From Neomoorella thermoacetica (lineage in GTDB: Bacteria; Bacillota; DSM-521; Neomoorellales; Neomoorellaceae): DNA of 64,000 nt. Under the pieces are notes generated by a model, which ran no database searches, was not told the origin of the DNA, and saw only the letters and a list, made by a program, of their open reading frames with translations. Where the stretch lies: the NCBI RefSeq assembly GCF_001875325.1, contig NZ_MDDC01000009.1, positions 1 through 64,000 of the forward strand. The letters run 5' to 3'. Positions 53,057 through 60,559 of this stretch are shown one piece after another (positions within the stretch are counted from its first letter, which is position 1; the number at the start of each line of letters is the position of its first letter). Position numbers and translations under genes: made by a program.

Positions 53057-53914
53057 TCACTCAAGGGTTAAGGCCAGCAGGGTAAAGACAAACATCAGCA
53101 CGCTCAAATAACCATTCATATTTAAGAAGGCCAGGTTCAGGCGCGACAGGTCTTCCGGCGACACCAGGCGATGTTCATAGGTCAGGATTACTGCGGCCAG
53201 CAAGACACCCAGGAAGTACAGCCAGCCCAGGTGTAAAAGGAAGCCCAGGCCGGCCAGCATGACGATGGAAAAGGCGTGCAGGTAGCGGGCGATAACCAGG
53301 GCCCGTCCTTTACCGAAACGCGCCGGTATGGAATGAATCCCGTAGCGGCGATCAAAATCATAATCCTGGCAGGCATAGATGATATCAAAACCCGCCACCC
53401 AGGTCCCCATCCCCAGGCCCAGGATGACGGCCGGCAGTTCAATGGCCGCCCGGATGGCCACCCAGGCCCCCACCGGCGCCAGGGCATCCGCCAGGCCCAG
53501 GGCGAAGTGGCAGGCCCAGGTCCAGCGCTTGGTATAGGAGTAGATGACCAGGACCAGGACGGCAATGGGCATCAGCTGCACACAGAGCCAGTTTAAGCGG
53601 GTGGCGGCAAAAAAAAGCAGGCCGAAGGACAGGATGGTATAGAGCCAGACTTCGGTTACGGATATAAGTCCCCGGGGCAGGGCCCGGCCGGCGGTGCGGG
53701 GATTGAGGGCGTCGATGTGGCGGTCTATCAGCCGGTTCAAGGACATGGCCGCCGTGCGCGCCCCTAACATGGCCAGGGTTATCCATCCCAGCTGGGCCGG
53801 CGCCGGGCGGCCGCCGGCAGCGATAAAGGCCCCCAGGTAGGCAAAGGGGAGGGCGAAAATGGTATGCTCAAACTTAATCATGGCCAGGAAGATCCTGAGC
53901 TTACGCCAGGCCAT
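53057..53914 (-). CDS. UbiA family prenyltransferase (MqnP-like)
   Basis: Membrane enzyme that attaches a polyprenyl chain to an aromatic ring. The 285-residue protein has about eight helices and both aspartate motifs, N60-R61-xx-D64-xxx-D68 and D177-xx-Y180-xxx-D184-xxx-D188. Beside UbiD and UbiX it fits the later steps of futalosine-type menaquinone synthesis, which is inference. It overlaps the UbiD stop by 14 bp. Confidence 0.9.
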   Translation of the reverse strand: MAWRKLRIFLAMIKFEHTIFALPFAYLGAFIAAGGRPAPAQLGWITLAMLGARTAAMSLNRLIDRHIDALNPRTAGRALPRGLISVTEVWLYTILSFGLLFFAATRLNWLCVQLMPIAVLVLVIYSYTKRWTWACHFALGLADALAPVGAWVAIRAAIELPAVILGLGMGTWVAGFDIIYACQDYDFDRRYGIHSIPARFGKGRALVIARYLHAFSIVMLAGLGFLLHLGWLYFLGVLLAAVILTYEHRLVSPEDLSRLNLAFLNMNGYLSVLMFVFTLLALTLE

Positions 53915-55337
53915 ACTCCTGCCACCTCCTGTCGATGAGTTCCAGGACCTCCCGGGTGGCCCGGGCCTCCTCCGGCCAGGGCCGGATCGCCCCTTCTTCC
54001 GGCAGTTTCCGGGTAGCGTCCAGTCCCATCTTGCTCCCGAAGCCCCTGCTGGGAGCGGCGTGGTCCAGGATGTCCACCGGCCCGTCGACTATAACGGCGT
54101 CCCGGCGGGGGTCGATATTACCCAGGACGCGCCAGGCGACCTCTTTTAAATCGTGGACGTCGACATCGGCATCGACTACGATAATGAGCTTGGTAAACAT
54201 CATCTGCCCCATCCCCCAGAGGGCGTGCATGACCTTGCGCGCCTGGCCGGGGTAACCCTTGCGGATGGCGACAATGACGCAGTTATGAAAAACCCCTGCG
54301 GGAGGGAAGTTGATGTCAACCACCTCCGGGAGCTGGAGCTGGATCAGGGGCAGGAAGAGGCGTTCCGTTACTTTCCCCAGGTAGGCGTCTTCCATGGGCG
54401 GCGGTCCCACCACCGTAGCCGGGTAAACCGCCCGGCGGCGCCGGGTCAGGCAGGTCAGGTGAAAAACGGGATAATTGTCAGCCGGTGAGTAATAACCCGT
54501 GTGGTCGCCGAAGGGGCCTTCCAGGCGGGTTTCCCCAGGGTCGACATAACCTTCGAGGATAATCTCCGCCCGGGCCGGGACATCGATATTCACCGTCAGG
54601 GCCGGTACCATCTCCACCGGTTCCCGGCGTAAAAACCCGGCCAGGAGCATCTCGTCCAGGCCCGGGGGCAGGGGAGCAGTGGCGGCGTAGATCACCGCCG
54701 GATCAGCGCCCAGGGCGACTGCTACCTCCAGGCGGTCCCCGCTGCGGCGCAGGTGCTCGGCCCCGTCCTTGTGGATATGCCAGTGCATGCCGGTGGTGAC
54801 CGCGTCAAAGACCTGCATCCGGTACATGCCTACATTCCGGCGGCCGGTCAGGGGGTCATGGGTAAAGACCAGGGGCAGGGTAAGGAAACGGCCGCCGTCC
54901 CCCGGCCAGAGCTGCAGTACCGGCAGTTCCTCCAAAGAGGGCGGTTCTACCCGGACCTCCTGGCAGGGAGCCTCTTTTACCCGGCGCGGGAGGTAGCGGC
55001 CCAGTTCTGCCAGGCGGGGTAGAAGGCGCAGCTTATCCAGCCAGCCCCCGGAATCGGCCGGCAGGTCCAGGAGGGCCCGGAGGCGCCGGGCCGGCTCCTC
55101 CAGATCCGGCACTTCCAGGGCCGCCTTTACCAGGTCTGTACTGCCGAAGAGATTGGTGGCCACGGGCAGGGCCGAACCTTTCACCCGCTCGAAGAGGAGG
55201 GCCGGGCCGCCCCTTTTGACCACCCGGTCGCTGATAGCCGCAATCTCAAAGATGGGGTCGACTTCTACCTTGACCCGGTGCAGCAGGTTGTGGGCTTCGA
55301 GATAGGCCAGGTAGGCCTGCAAATCCTGGTGAGCCAT
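53901..55337 (-). CDS. ubiD: UbiD family decarboxylase
   Basis: Decarboxylates an aromatic or prenylated aromatic acid with prenylated FMN. The 478-residue protein has the family segments MYRMQVFDAVTTGMHWHIHKDGAEH, GPFGDHTGYYSPADNYP and the DVHDLKEVAWR region with the catalytic acidic residues. UbiX, which makes the cofactor, is encoded next to it. Role in menaquinone synthesis (MqnL) is likely but not proven. Confidence 0.94.
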   Translation of the reverse strand: MAHQDLQAYLAYLEAHNLLHRVKVEVDPIFEIAAISDRVVKRGGPALLFERVKGSALPVATNLFGSTDLVKAALEVPDLEEPARRLRALLDLPADSGGWLDKLRLLPRLAELGRYLPRRVKEAPCQEVRVEPPSLEELPVLQLWPGDGGRFLTLPLVFTHDPLTGRRNVGMYRMQVFDAVTTGMHWHIHKDGAEHLRRSGDRLEVAVALGADPAVIYAATAPLPPGLDEMLLAGFLRREPVEMVPALTVNIDVPARAEIILEGYVDPGETRLEGPFGDHTGYYSPADNYPVFHLTCLTRRRRAVYPATVVGPPPMEDAYLGKVTERLFLPLIQLQLPEVVDINFPPAGVFHNCVIVAIRKGYPGQARKVMHALWGMGQMMFTKLIIVVDADVDVHDLKEVAWRVLGNIDPRRDAVIVDGPVDILDHAAPSRGFGSKMGLDATRKLPEEGAIRPWPEEARATREVLELIDRRWQEYGLA

Positions 55338-55393
55338 GTTCCTTCTCCTTTCCCGGGAATAAATTCGCCACCGGCCGGGTATTTCCTCCCGGC

Positions 55394-55960
55394 CTAATCC
55401 TCCCCGGGAGTGCCCCAGCGGGGCACCAGGTCCTGCTCCAGGCCCAGATGGTCCAGGATCCTGGCCACCAGGTGGTTGACTACATCGTCAATGGTCCGGG
55501 GCCGGTAATAAAAGGCCGGCATGGGCGGCATGATCACCACTCCCAGGCGAGCAAGGGTTAACATGTTCTCCAGGTGAATGGGGCTCAGGGGCGTCTCCCG
55601 GGGTACCAGGATCAGCTTGCGCCCCTCCTTGATGGTGACGTCGGCCGCCCGCATGATCAGGTTGGCGGCATAACCGTGGGCAACACCGGCCAGGGTCTTC
55701 ATACTGCAGGGGACAACTACCATCCCCTGGTGCTGGAAGGATCCACTGGCTACCGGGGCCGTAAGGTCGTTCTCCTGGTAGCAGCTGGTAACCAGGCCCC
55801 GCAGGGTGTCTACTGTAGTGTCCGTCTCCAGGCGCAGGGTCTCCCCGGCCCAGCGGCTTAATATCAGGTAAACTTCGGTCCCCGTCGCCCGCAAGGCTTC
55901 CAGGAGCCTGACGGCGTAAACAGCCCCGGTGGCTCCGGTAACAGCGACAACCAGTTTCAT
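55394..55960 (-). CDS. ubiX: Flavin prenyltransferase UbiX
   Basis: Makes prenylated FMN for UbiD from dimethylallyl phosphate. The 188-residue protein starts MKLVVAVTGATGAVYAVRLL and has VVVPCSMKTLAGVAHGYAANLIMRAADVTIKE, a textbook UbiX core. Its ATG (55958-55960) overlaps the stop of the upstream Ppx/GppA gene (ATGA), with GGGGGG ten bases before. Confidence 0.95.
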   Translation of the reverse strand: MKLVVAVTGATGAVYAVRLLEALRATGTEVYLILSRWAGETLRLETDTTVDTLRGLVTSCYQENDLTAPVASGSFQHQGMVVVPCSMKTLAGVAHGYAANLIMRAADVTIKEGRKLILVPRETPLSPIHLENMLTLARLGVVIMPPMPAFYYRPRTIDDVVNHLVARILDHLGLEQDLVPRWGTPGED

Positions 55961-56847
55961 TTTAGTCGTTCCCCCCGGGCCATGGCCAGGAGCAATCCCC
56001 ACAGGAGGTCGGCCTCACTTACCTGCAGGCTGGCCGCCCCCAGCCCGGCCAGGATTATTTCCAGAATGGTTACTCCGGCGACGATAATATCTGCCCGCTC
56101 CGGCTGCAGGCCCGGCAGGTTGCGCCGGTCCTCCAGGGACAGGGCCGCCAGGCGCCGCCGCCAGCCCGCCACCCTTCCTGCCGGTAAGACCAGGCCGTGA
56201 ACCAGCTCCGGCCGGTAGGCGGGCAGGGCTAGTTCCAGGGCCGCCAGGGTGGTAATGGTACCGCCGGTGCCGATAATAAGCCCCGGCCGGCTCTTCCGGA
56301 CCCAGGCCAGAACCGGGGCCAGCAGGGACCTGATGGCCTCCCGGTCCAGGGACTCTTCCATAACCCGCACGGCCCCCACCCTGACACTGGTAAATTGGAG
56401 TTCCCTGTCCTCCCGCCAGCTGAACTCCGTGCTGCCGCCGCCAATGTCGATAACCAGGGGGTTGTCTACCGGTACGGTCAGGCCGGCCAGGGCTCCCCGG
56501 TAGGCCAGGCGGGCCTCGGTAGAGCCATCAATAATAATAACCTCCAAACCGGCTCCGGTGGCTACTGCTGCCGTTAAGATTTCCGGGTTGCGGGCCTCCC
56601 GGGCGGCACTGGTGGCGATGCAGGCCATCCCGGCCGGGTGATAGACCCGGGCCAGGCCGGCCAGCTCGGCCACAGCGGCAGCCGTCCGCCGGACAGGTTC
56701 CTCCTGGAGCCAGCCGCCGGTGGCCCCTGCCAGGAGGCGGGTGCTGCGGAGTTCGGCCCGGCGGGGCCTTACGTGTTCCCCCGCTACCTCTCCCAGCAGC
56801 AAGCGGACCGAATTGGAGCCTATATCCAGGGCAGCGTAAAGGGTCAT
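55957..56847 (-). CDS. Ppx/GppA family phosphatase
   Basis: An exopolyphosphatase or pppGpp phosphatase of 296 residues with the ASKHA fold: DIGSNSVRLLL near 8-18, ATSAAREARN, VIDIGGGSTEF and IGTGGTITTLAAL. It is a short form without the C-terminal HD domain. The frame is open to 56931, but AGGTGA before the ATG at 56845-56847 gives the better start. Confidence 0.9.
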   Translation of the reverse strand: MTLYAALDIGSNSVRLLLGEVAGEHVRPRRAELRSTRLLAGATGGWLQEEPVRRTAAAVAELAGLARVYHPAGMACIATSAAREARNPEILTAAVATGAGLEVIIIDGSTEARLAYRGALAGLTVPVDNPLVIDIGGGSTEFSWREDRELQFTSVRVGAVRVMEESLDREAIRSLLAPVLAWVRKSRPGLIIGTGGTITTLAALELALPAYRPELVHGLVLPAGRVAGWRRRLAALSLEDRRNLPGLQPERADIIVAGVTILEIILAGLGAASLQVSEADLLWGLLLAMARGERLK

Positions 56848-56876
56848 TATAAACATCACCTGCTGGCAAAATTTAA

Positions 56877-56895
56877 GGGCACCTTTAAGGTGCCC
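56877..56895 (-). terminator. Terminator of the yabR unit
   Basis: GGGCACCT (56877-56884) pairs with AGGTGCCC (56888-56895), followed on the minus strand by TTAAATTTT, a weak T run. Confidence 0.65.
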
Positions 56896-56927
56896 GGATG
56901 AATTAGCACATATAATAAGTCCCAGTA

Positions 56928-57320
56928 TCAATACCGCGTACCACGTCCGCCCCTCTTGGAATCCGTATGTCGCTTTAAGTCCTGGATGCGTTCCTCGCTC
57001 TCCTTCATAAAACGGGCCAGTTTATCCTCGAAGGAGGCTGAAGCAGACTGGCGGCTATGACGTGGCCCGCGCCGCTCCACGTAATCGGGATTGGCACGTT
57101 TAATGGATAGGCCGATTTTTCCCTTATCATCGATGTTGATAACCTTTACCCTGACCCGGTCTTTTTCCTTAACGTAGTCATTGACATCTTTCACGTAGGT
57201 ATCAGCAACCTCGGAAATATGCACCAGACCCGTCAAGCCGCCGGGTAATTCCACGAAGGCACCGAACCTGGTGATCCCGCTGACCACCCCTTCCAAAACA
57301 GTGCCTACAGCGATGGACAT
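56928..57320 (-). CDS. yabR: S1-domain RNA-binding protein YabR
   Basis: A 130-residue protein: one S1 domain (residues 4-73, GTVLEGVVSGITRFGAFVELPGG... HISEVAD) and a basic tail rich in Arg and Ser. Homologue of B. subtilis YabR, next to divIC in both. It probably binds RNA or the ribosome. Confidence 0.92.
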   Translation of the reverse strand: MSIAVGTVLEGVVSGITRFGAFVELPGGLTGLVHISEVADTYVKDVNDYVKEKDRVRVKVINIDDKGKIGLSIKRANPDYVERRGPRHSRQSASASFEDKLARFMKESEERIQDLKRHTDSKRGGRGTRY

Positions 57321-57400
57321 ACGAGCGGAATTCCTCCTGTTCTCATCAACCTGATCCCATTATATGCAAGAGTTAAGAAATTTGTCAATAACCAAGATGG

Positions 57401-57745
57401 TTAATCGCGAAATTGATGTCCCGGCTCCGGCGGTTTGTAGGGCCTTACCTGGCCGGGCTGGGCGGGCATAATTACCCTTTCGCCGGGTTTGACCAGCCCC
57501 AGTTCTTCCCGGGCCACCCTTTCGATATAGCTGTCGCTGTTTAATTCCTGGATCTCCTGGCGCAGGCGGGCATTCTCCTGGAGGAGGGCGGCCTTCTGGT
57601 TTTCATAGGCCTGTAGCTGCAGGTTGGTCTGGTAGAGGGCCAGGGCCAGGTGGGCAAAGGAGTACAGGAGGTAGACGGCAACCAGCATAATTATCAGGCC
57701 CGGCCACAGCCGGCGCTTTTTAGGCAGGCGGATTACCTTGCTCAT
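57401..57745 (-). CDS. divIC: Septum formation initiator DivIC/FtsB
   Basis: Small bitopic division protein of 114 residues: short basic cytoplasmic part, one membrane helix (about 15-35) and an extracytoplasmic coiled coil (NQKAALLQENARLRQEIQELN). It partners FtsL and DivIB at the divisome. GGGGGAAGAGG precedes the ATG at 57743-57745. It overlaps the upstream HTH gene by 26 bp, hence coupled. Confidence 0.92.
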   Translation of the reverse strand: MSKVIRLPKKRRLWPGLIIMLVAVYLLYSFAHLALALYQTNLQLQAYENQKAALLQENARLRQEIQELNSDSYIERVAREELGLVKPGERVIMPAQPGQVRPYKPPEPGHQFRD

Positions 57746-57962
57746 CCTCTTCCCCCGTAAATATTCCCAGGGTTTCGCCGGGCAGGACAATTACCACCTG
57801 GTAGCCTTTAGTCCGGGCCCGGTGGTAAAGGGTAGCCACGCTGCTGGCACTCAGGCCCAGGCGCCGGGCAACCTCTTCGTTACCCAGGCCCATCTCCTTG
57901 AGGGCCACTACCTGGCGCTCCCGGAAACTCAGTTTTTCAGCACCCCGGATTTCGATTTGCAC
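57720..57962 (-). CDS. Small HTH protein (sigma-70 region 4 / LuxR-like)
   Basis: An 80-residue protein with one helix-turn-helix, LSFRERQVVALKEMGLGNEEVARRLGLSASSVATLYHRAR, of the sigma-region-4/GerE type, and a short C-terminal strand region. A GTG at 57960-57962 with GGGGAAGA upstream is the start; the longer frame would begin inside the DnaA-box region. It overlaps divIC, so it may regulate division in step with it. Confidence 0.7.
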   Translation of the reverse strand: MQIEIRGAEKLSFRERQVVALKEMGLGNEEVARRLGLSASSVATLYHRARTKGYQVVIVLPGETLGIFTGEEDEQGNPPA

Positions 57963-57978
57963 GTTCTCTTCCCCAGGA

Positions 57979-58010
57979 TTATCCACATAATATGCACAAA
58001 CTGTGGACAA
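57979..58010. promoter_or_regulatory. Pair of inverted DnaA boxes
   Basis: TTATCCACA (57979-57987), a perfect DnaA box, faces TTGTCCACA read on the other strand (58002-58010), 14 bp apart, just upstream of the HTH-divIC genes. Binding of DnaA here is inference. Confidence 0.6.
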
Positions 58011-58072
58011 CTATTGGACGAATATATAATTCGCCGCCCGGGAGGGGAATCCTGCCAGCCCGGGTAAATAAA

Positions 58073-58549
58073 TTAACCGCCTGCCGGCCCTCCGGGACCG
58101 CCGGGCCGCAACCAGCGGCGCCATATGAATTGCAGGGGTTGCAAAGGCCAGGCCAGGAAATTGAGGGCCAGGCGACCGGGCAGGAGGATAACCAGCACTG
58201 TCCGGTTGAGGAGGCGCCGGCCCAGGGCCAGGGATGAACCCAGAAAGCGCCCCCCGGCATAGAGGCAGCGGCGAGTGCTGCGGCTCAGGAAAAGGCCATA
58301 AAGTAAGGCTCCCAGGCCCAGGGCCATAAAGGTGTAGGCCCGTACCTCACCCCAGTTGATGAACATGAGGAGGATAAAGGTAAGAAGGGTAATTAAGAGC
58401 CAGAAAAGGGCATCCCCGGCCAGGGTAGCCAGGGACCGGGGCCGCCAGAAAAAACGGCCCACCCGGTAACAGTCGAAGGTAAAGGCCAGCACCATCCCCG
58501 CCCCGGCCAGGGCTAAAAATATCTGCCACTGGTCGAAGACAGGTATCAT
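58073..58549 (-). CDS. yabQ: Spore cortex protein YabQ
   Basis: A 158-residue membrane protein with four helices, required for cortex formation in Bacillus. Its ATG overlaps the yabP stop by four bases, as in the usual yabP-yabQ pair. Confidence 0.9.
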   Translation of the reverse strand: MIPVFDQWQIFLALAGAGMVLAFTFDCYRVGRFFWRPRSLATLAGDALFWLLITLLTFILLMFINWGEVRAYTFMALGLGALLYGLFLSRSTRRCLYAGGRFLGSSLALGRRLLNRTVLVILLPGRLALNFLAWPLQPLQFIWRRWLRPGGPGGPAGG

Positions 58550-58812
58550 CTAAACAGGCGCTGCATCAGGCCTTTGCCCCTGGCGCCCTTCCCCTCGCTG
58601 TAGCTGAGATTATTCACCCGGCCGCTGAGCTCCAGGTTGCCGGTCTCCAGGCTTAAATTGCTGATGTTAAAATTGCTGCCCTTAATTACCAGGTATCCCA
58701 GGGTGGTCTCCAGGATAATTTCTTCTTCATCATAGTTTAAAACCTGGAGAACGCCGCTGATAACCAGTTTCTCCCGGTTGATTATGGACAGCTGGTGTTG
58801 TTCGTCAGCCAT
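58546..58812 (-). CDS. yabP: Sporulation protein YabP
   Basis: An 88-residue beta-rich protein (KLVISGVLQVLNYDEEEIILETTLGYLVIKG), the family partner of YabQ in cortex assembly. A CATAAAAT-like element about 35 bp upstream might be a sigma-E -10, but I cannot place a -35. Confidence 0.92.
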   Translation of the reverse strand: MADEQHQLSIINREKLVISGVLQVLNYDEEEIILETTLGYLVIKGSNFNISNLSLETGNLELSGRVNNLSYSEGKGARGKGLMQRLFR

Positions 58813-58862
58813 CCCGCCATACCCCCTCCCGTAAATTTTATGAGGTGAAGGGGTAAAAAAGT

Positions 58863-58893
58863 ATAAAAAAAGCCGGCGGCCTACCAGGCCTTG
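58863..58893 (-). terminator. Weak terminator after spoIID
   Basis: GC-rich inverted bases around the spoIID stop (GGCC...GGCC, then GCCGGC) are followed on the minus strand by seven T. The stem is short, so this is tentative. Confidence 0.45.
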
Positions 58894-59810
58894 ACCAGCT
58901 GGATGTCTTTGAAAAAGTATCTGATTATATCGTGGGGTGATTTACCCTGCTGGGCCAGGGCTCTGGCCCCCCACTGGCTCATACCCACACCGTGGCCGTA
59001 ACCCTCACCTTTAAAGGTGACCCGGTCGCCGCTGGTGGTAATCCCGGTTATCAAAGTAGAACGCAACCGGTCGTTACCCAGGGCCAACCTCAGGGCCGGG
59101 ACATCGACGGTGAGTCTACCGATTCTTAGCTGGGTGGCCCGGCCCGAGGGCCCTCTGGCGGCTACCCTTACGCTGGTAATGGGCCCCGGGTCCTGGCCGG
59201 TAATCTTGCGTACGGCTGCTGCCAGTTCGGCATTACTAAAGCTCGCCGTCCAGCTTTTATTTTCCGCCGTAGTGATGGCCATCCCCGGGTCGGGGACGCT
59301 CTGGATATAGGGTGCCGGTTCACTGTGAAAGTTCAAGCCTTCTATGGCCGAGGAGGCCGTCCGGGACCCGCCGGAAGCATAGAACCAGGCGTTAATATAA
59401 TCACCATTGTATTTGACAACCTCGCCCCGGGTCATCTCTACCGCCCGGCGGACGTTATCATTGATTTTTGAGGGATCATAAGCCTGAAACTCCTCGACGC
59501 TGGTGGAAGCATCGGTGCCGTGGACCTTGACGCCGCCCTCCTGGATTTTTTTCATGGTGAAGGTCCGGGCTAAAATCGCCTGGGCTGCCAGGGCATTGAG
59601 GGGCCAGGTGGGGTCCATTTCCGCCGCTACTACCCCGGGCAGGTAGTCCTCGATCTTCATCCTTTTAACTTCACCGGTTTGGTTTACATAAACGGAGATC
59701 ACTGGTTCCTGGGCTGCCGGTTTGGTAGCCGGAGCCCGGCAGCCGGTAAAGAATTGACTCAAAAACAACATTCCCAGGAGAACTGCTACCTGTTTAAACC
59801 CACGCGCCAT
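58881..59810 (-). CDS. spoIID: SpoIID/LytB domain protein
   Basis: Lytic transglycosylase of the SpoIID family that trims peptidoglycan during engulfment. The 309-residue protein has a lipobox FFTGC (Cys24), the SpoIID domain with YLPGVVAAEMDPTWPLNALAAQAILART and the C-terminal GEGYGHGVGMSQWGARALA. Lipidation differs from the B. subtilis protein, which has a membrane anchor. It lies between rqcP and yabP. Confidence 0.9.
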   Translation of the reverse strand: MARGFKQVAVLLGMLFLSQFFTGCRAPATKPAAQEPVISVYVNQTGEVKRMKIEDYLPGVVAAEMDPTWPLNALAAQAILARTFTMKKIQEGGVKVHGTDASTSVEEFQAYDPSKINDNVRRAVEMTRGEVVKYNGDYINAWFYASGGSRTASSAIEGLNFHSEPAPYIQSVPDPGMAITTAENKSWTASFSNAELAAAVRKITGQDPGPITSVRVAARGPSGRATQLRIGRLTVDVPALRLALGNDRLRSTLITGITTSGDRVTFKGEGYGHGVGMSQWGARALAQQGKSPHDIIRYFFKDIQLVKAW

Positions 59811-59881
59811 ATACCTCCCTGCCTTTAAAAGGATTTAACTTTATTATAGGCCGGAAGGAGGCCGGGGTATGCACAGCGGCT

Positions 59882-60151
59882 CTATTTTTCAGGGTCCTCG
59901 GCCTGGCCCTCGGCCAGGACCCGGTAGGTTTCCCGGGCCTGGTTGGCGGCAATATGTTCCGGTGTGGCCAGGACTTCTACAGTCTGCCAGCGGTTGCCCA
60001 GCTTTAAAGTCAGGACGTCCCCCGGTTTTACCTCGGTACTGGCCTTAGCCGGCCGGCGGTTAACCTCCACCCCGCCGCCGTCGCAGACCTCCTTGGCCAG
60101 GGTGCGTCGCTTTATCAGCCGGGACACTTTGAGAAACTTATCCAGGCGCAT
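59882..60151 (-). CDS. rqcP: S4-domain ribosome quality-control protein RqcP
   Basis: An 89-residue S4 RNA-binding protein (RLDKFLKVSRLIKRRTLAKEVCDGGGVEVN), homologue of B. subtilis YabO/RqcP, which helps RqcH add alanine tails to stalled chains. Hsp15 of enterobacteria is related. Confidence 0.92.
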   Translation of the reverse strand: MRLDKFLKVSRLIKRRTLAKEVCDGGGVEVNRRPAKASTEVKPGDVLTLKLGNRWQTVEVLATPEHIAANQARETYRVLAEGQAEDPEK

Positions 60152-60165
60152 TGTATCCCTCCCCC

Positions 60166-60196
60166 AAAAAGAAAATCAGGCCGTGGCCTGATTTTC
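60166..60196 (-). terminator. Terminator after HU gene
   Basis: GAAAATCAGGCC (60171-60182) pairs with GGCCTGATTTTC (60185-60196), then TTTTT on the minus strand. It also has T's on the other side. Confidence 0.85.
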
Positions 60197-60206
60197 TTTT
60201 ACTTTA

Positions 60207-60482
60207 CTAGCGGGCGACCGCGTCTTTTAAGGCTTTACCCGCCTTAAAGACCGGCGCACGGGTGGCGGCAATCTGGATTTCTTCACCTGTACGCGGATTA
60301 CGGCCTACCCGGGCCGCCCGTTCCTTGATCTCAAAGGTGCCGAAACCAACCAGCTGTACCTTTTCGCCCTGGGCCAGGGCTTCTTCGATGCTTGCCAGGA
60401 CCGCGTTAACCACCTTTTCGGCGTCTTTTTTTGTCAGGTCCGTCTTTTCGGCGACGCTGGCAACCAGGTCCATTTTATTCAT
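60207..60482 (-). CDS. hup: HU family DNA-binding protein
   Basis: Histone-like dimer that bends DNA. The 91-residue product from the ATG 60480-60482 (GGAGGG upstream) has the conserved [22 protein letters not shown] arm. Placement between mazG and rqcP matches other Firmicutes. Confidence 0.97.
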   Translation of the reverse strand: MNKMDLVASVAEKTDLTKKDAEKVVNAVLASIEEALAQGEKVQLVGFGTFEIKERAARVGRNPRTGEEIQIAATRAPVFKAGKALKDAVAR

Positions 60483-60559
60483 CCTTAATCCCTCCTGCTG
60501 TGACATTTGCCCCTGTCGTCATGTATTCGCTATAATCCAACAATCTCCTGCATTTCCAG

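Noticed and set aside
60507-60559. Possible promoter for the HU gene in the gap after mazG
   Set aside because: I could not find hexamers with credible match and spacing in 53 bp, so none is reported.
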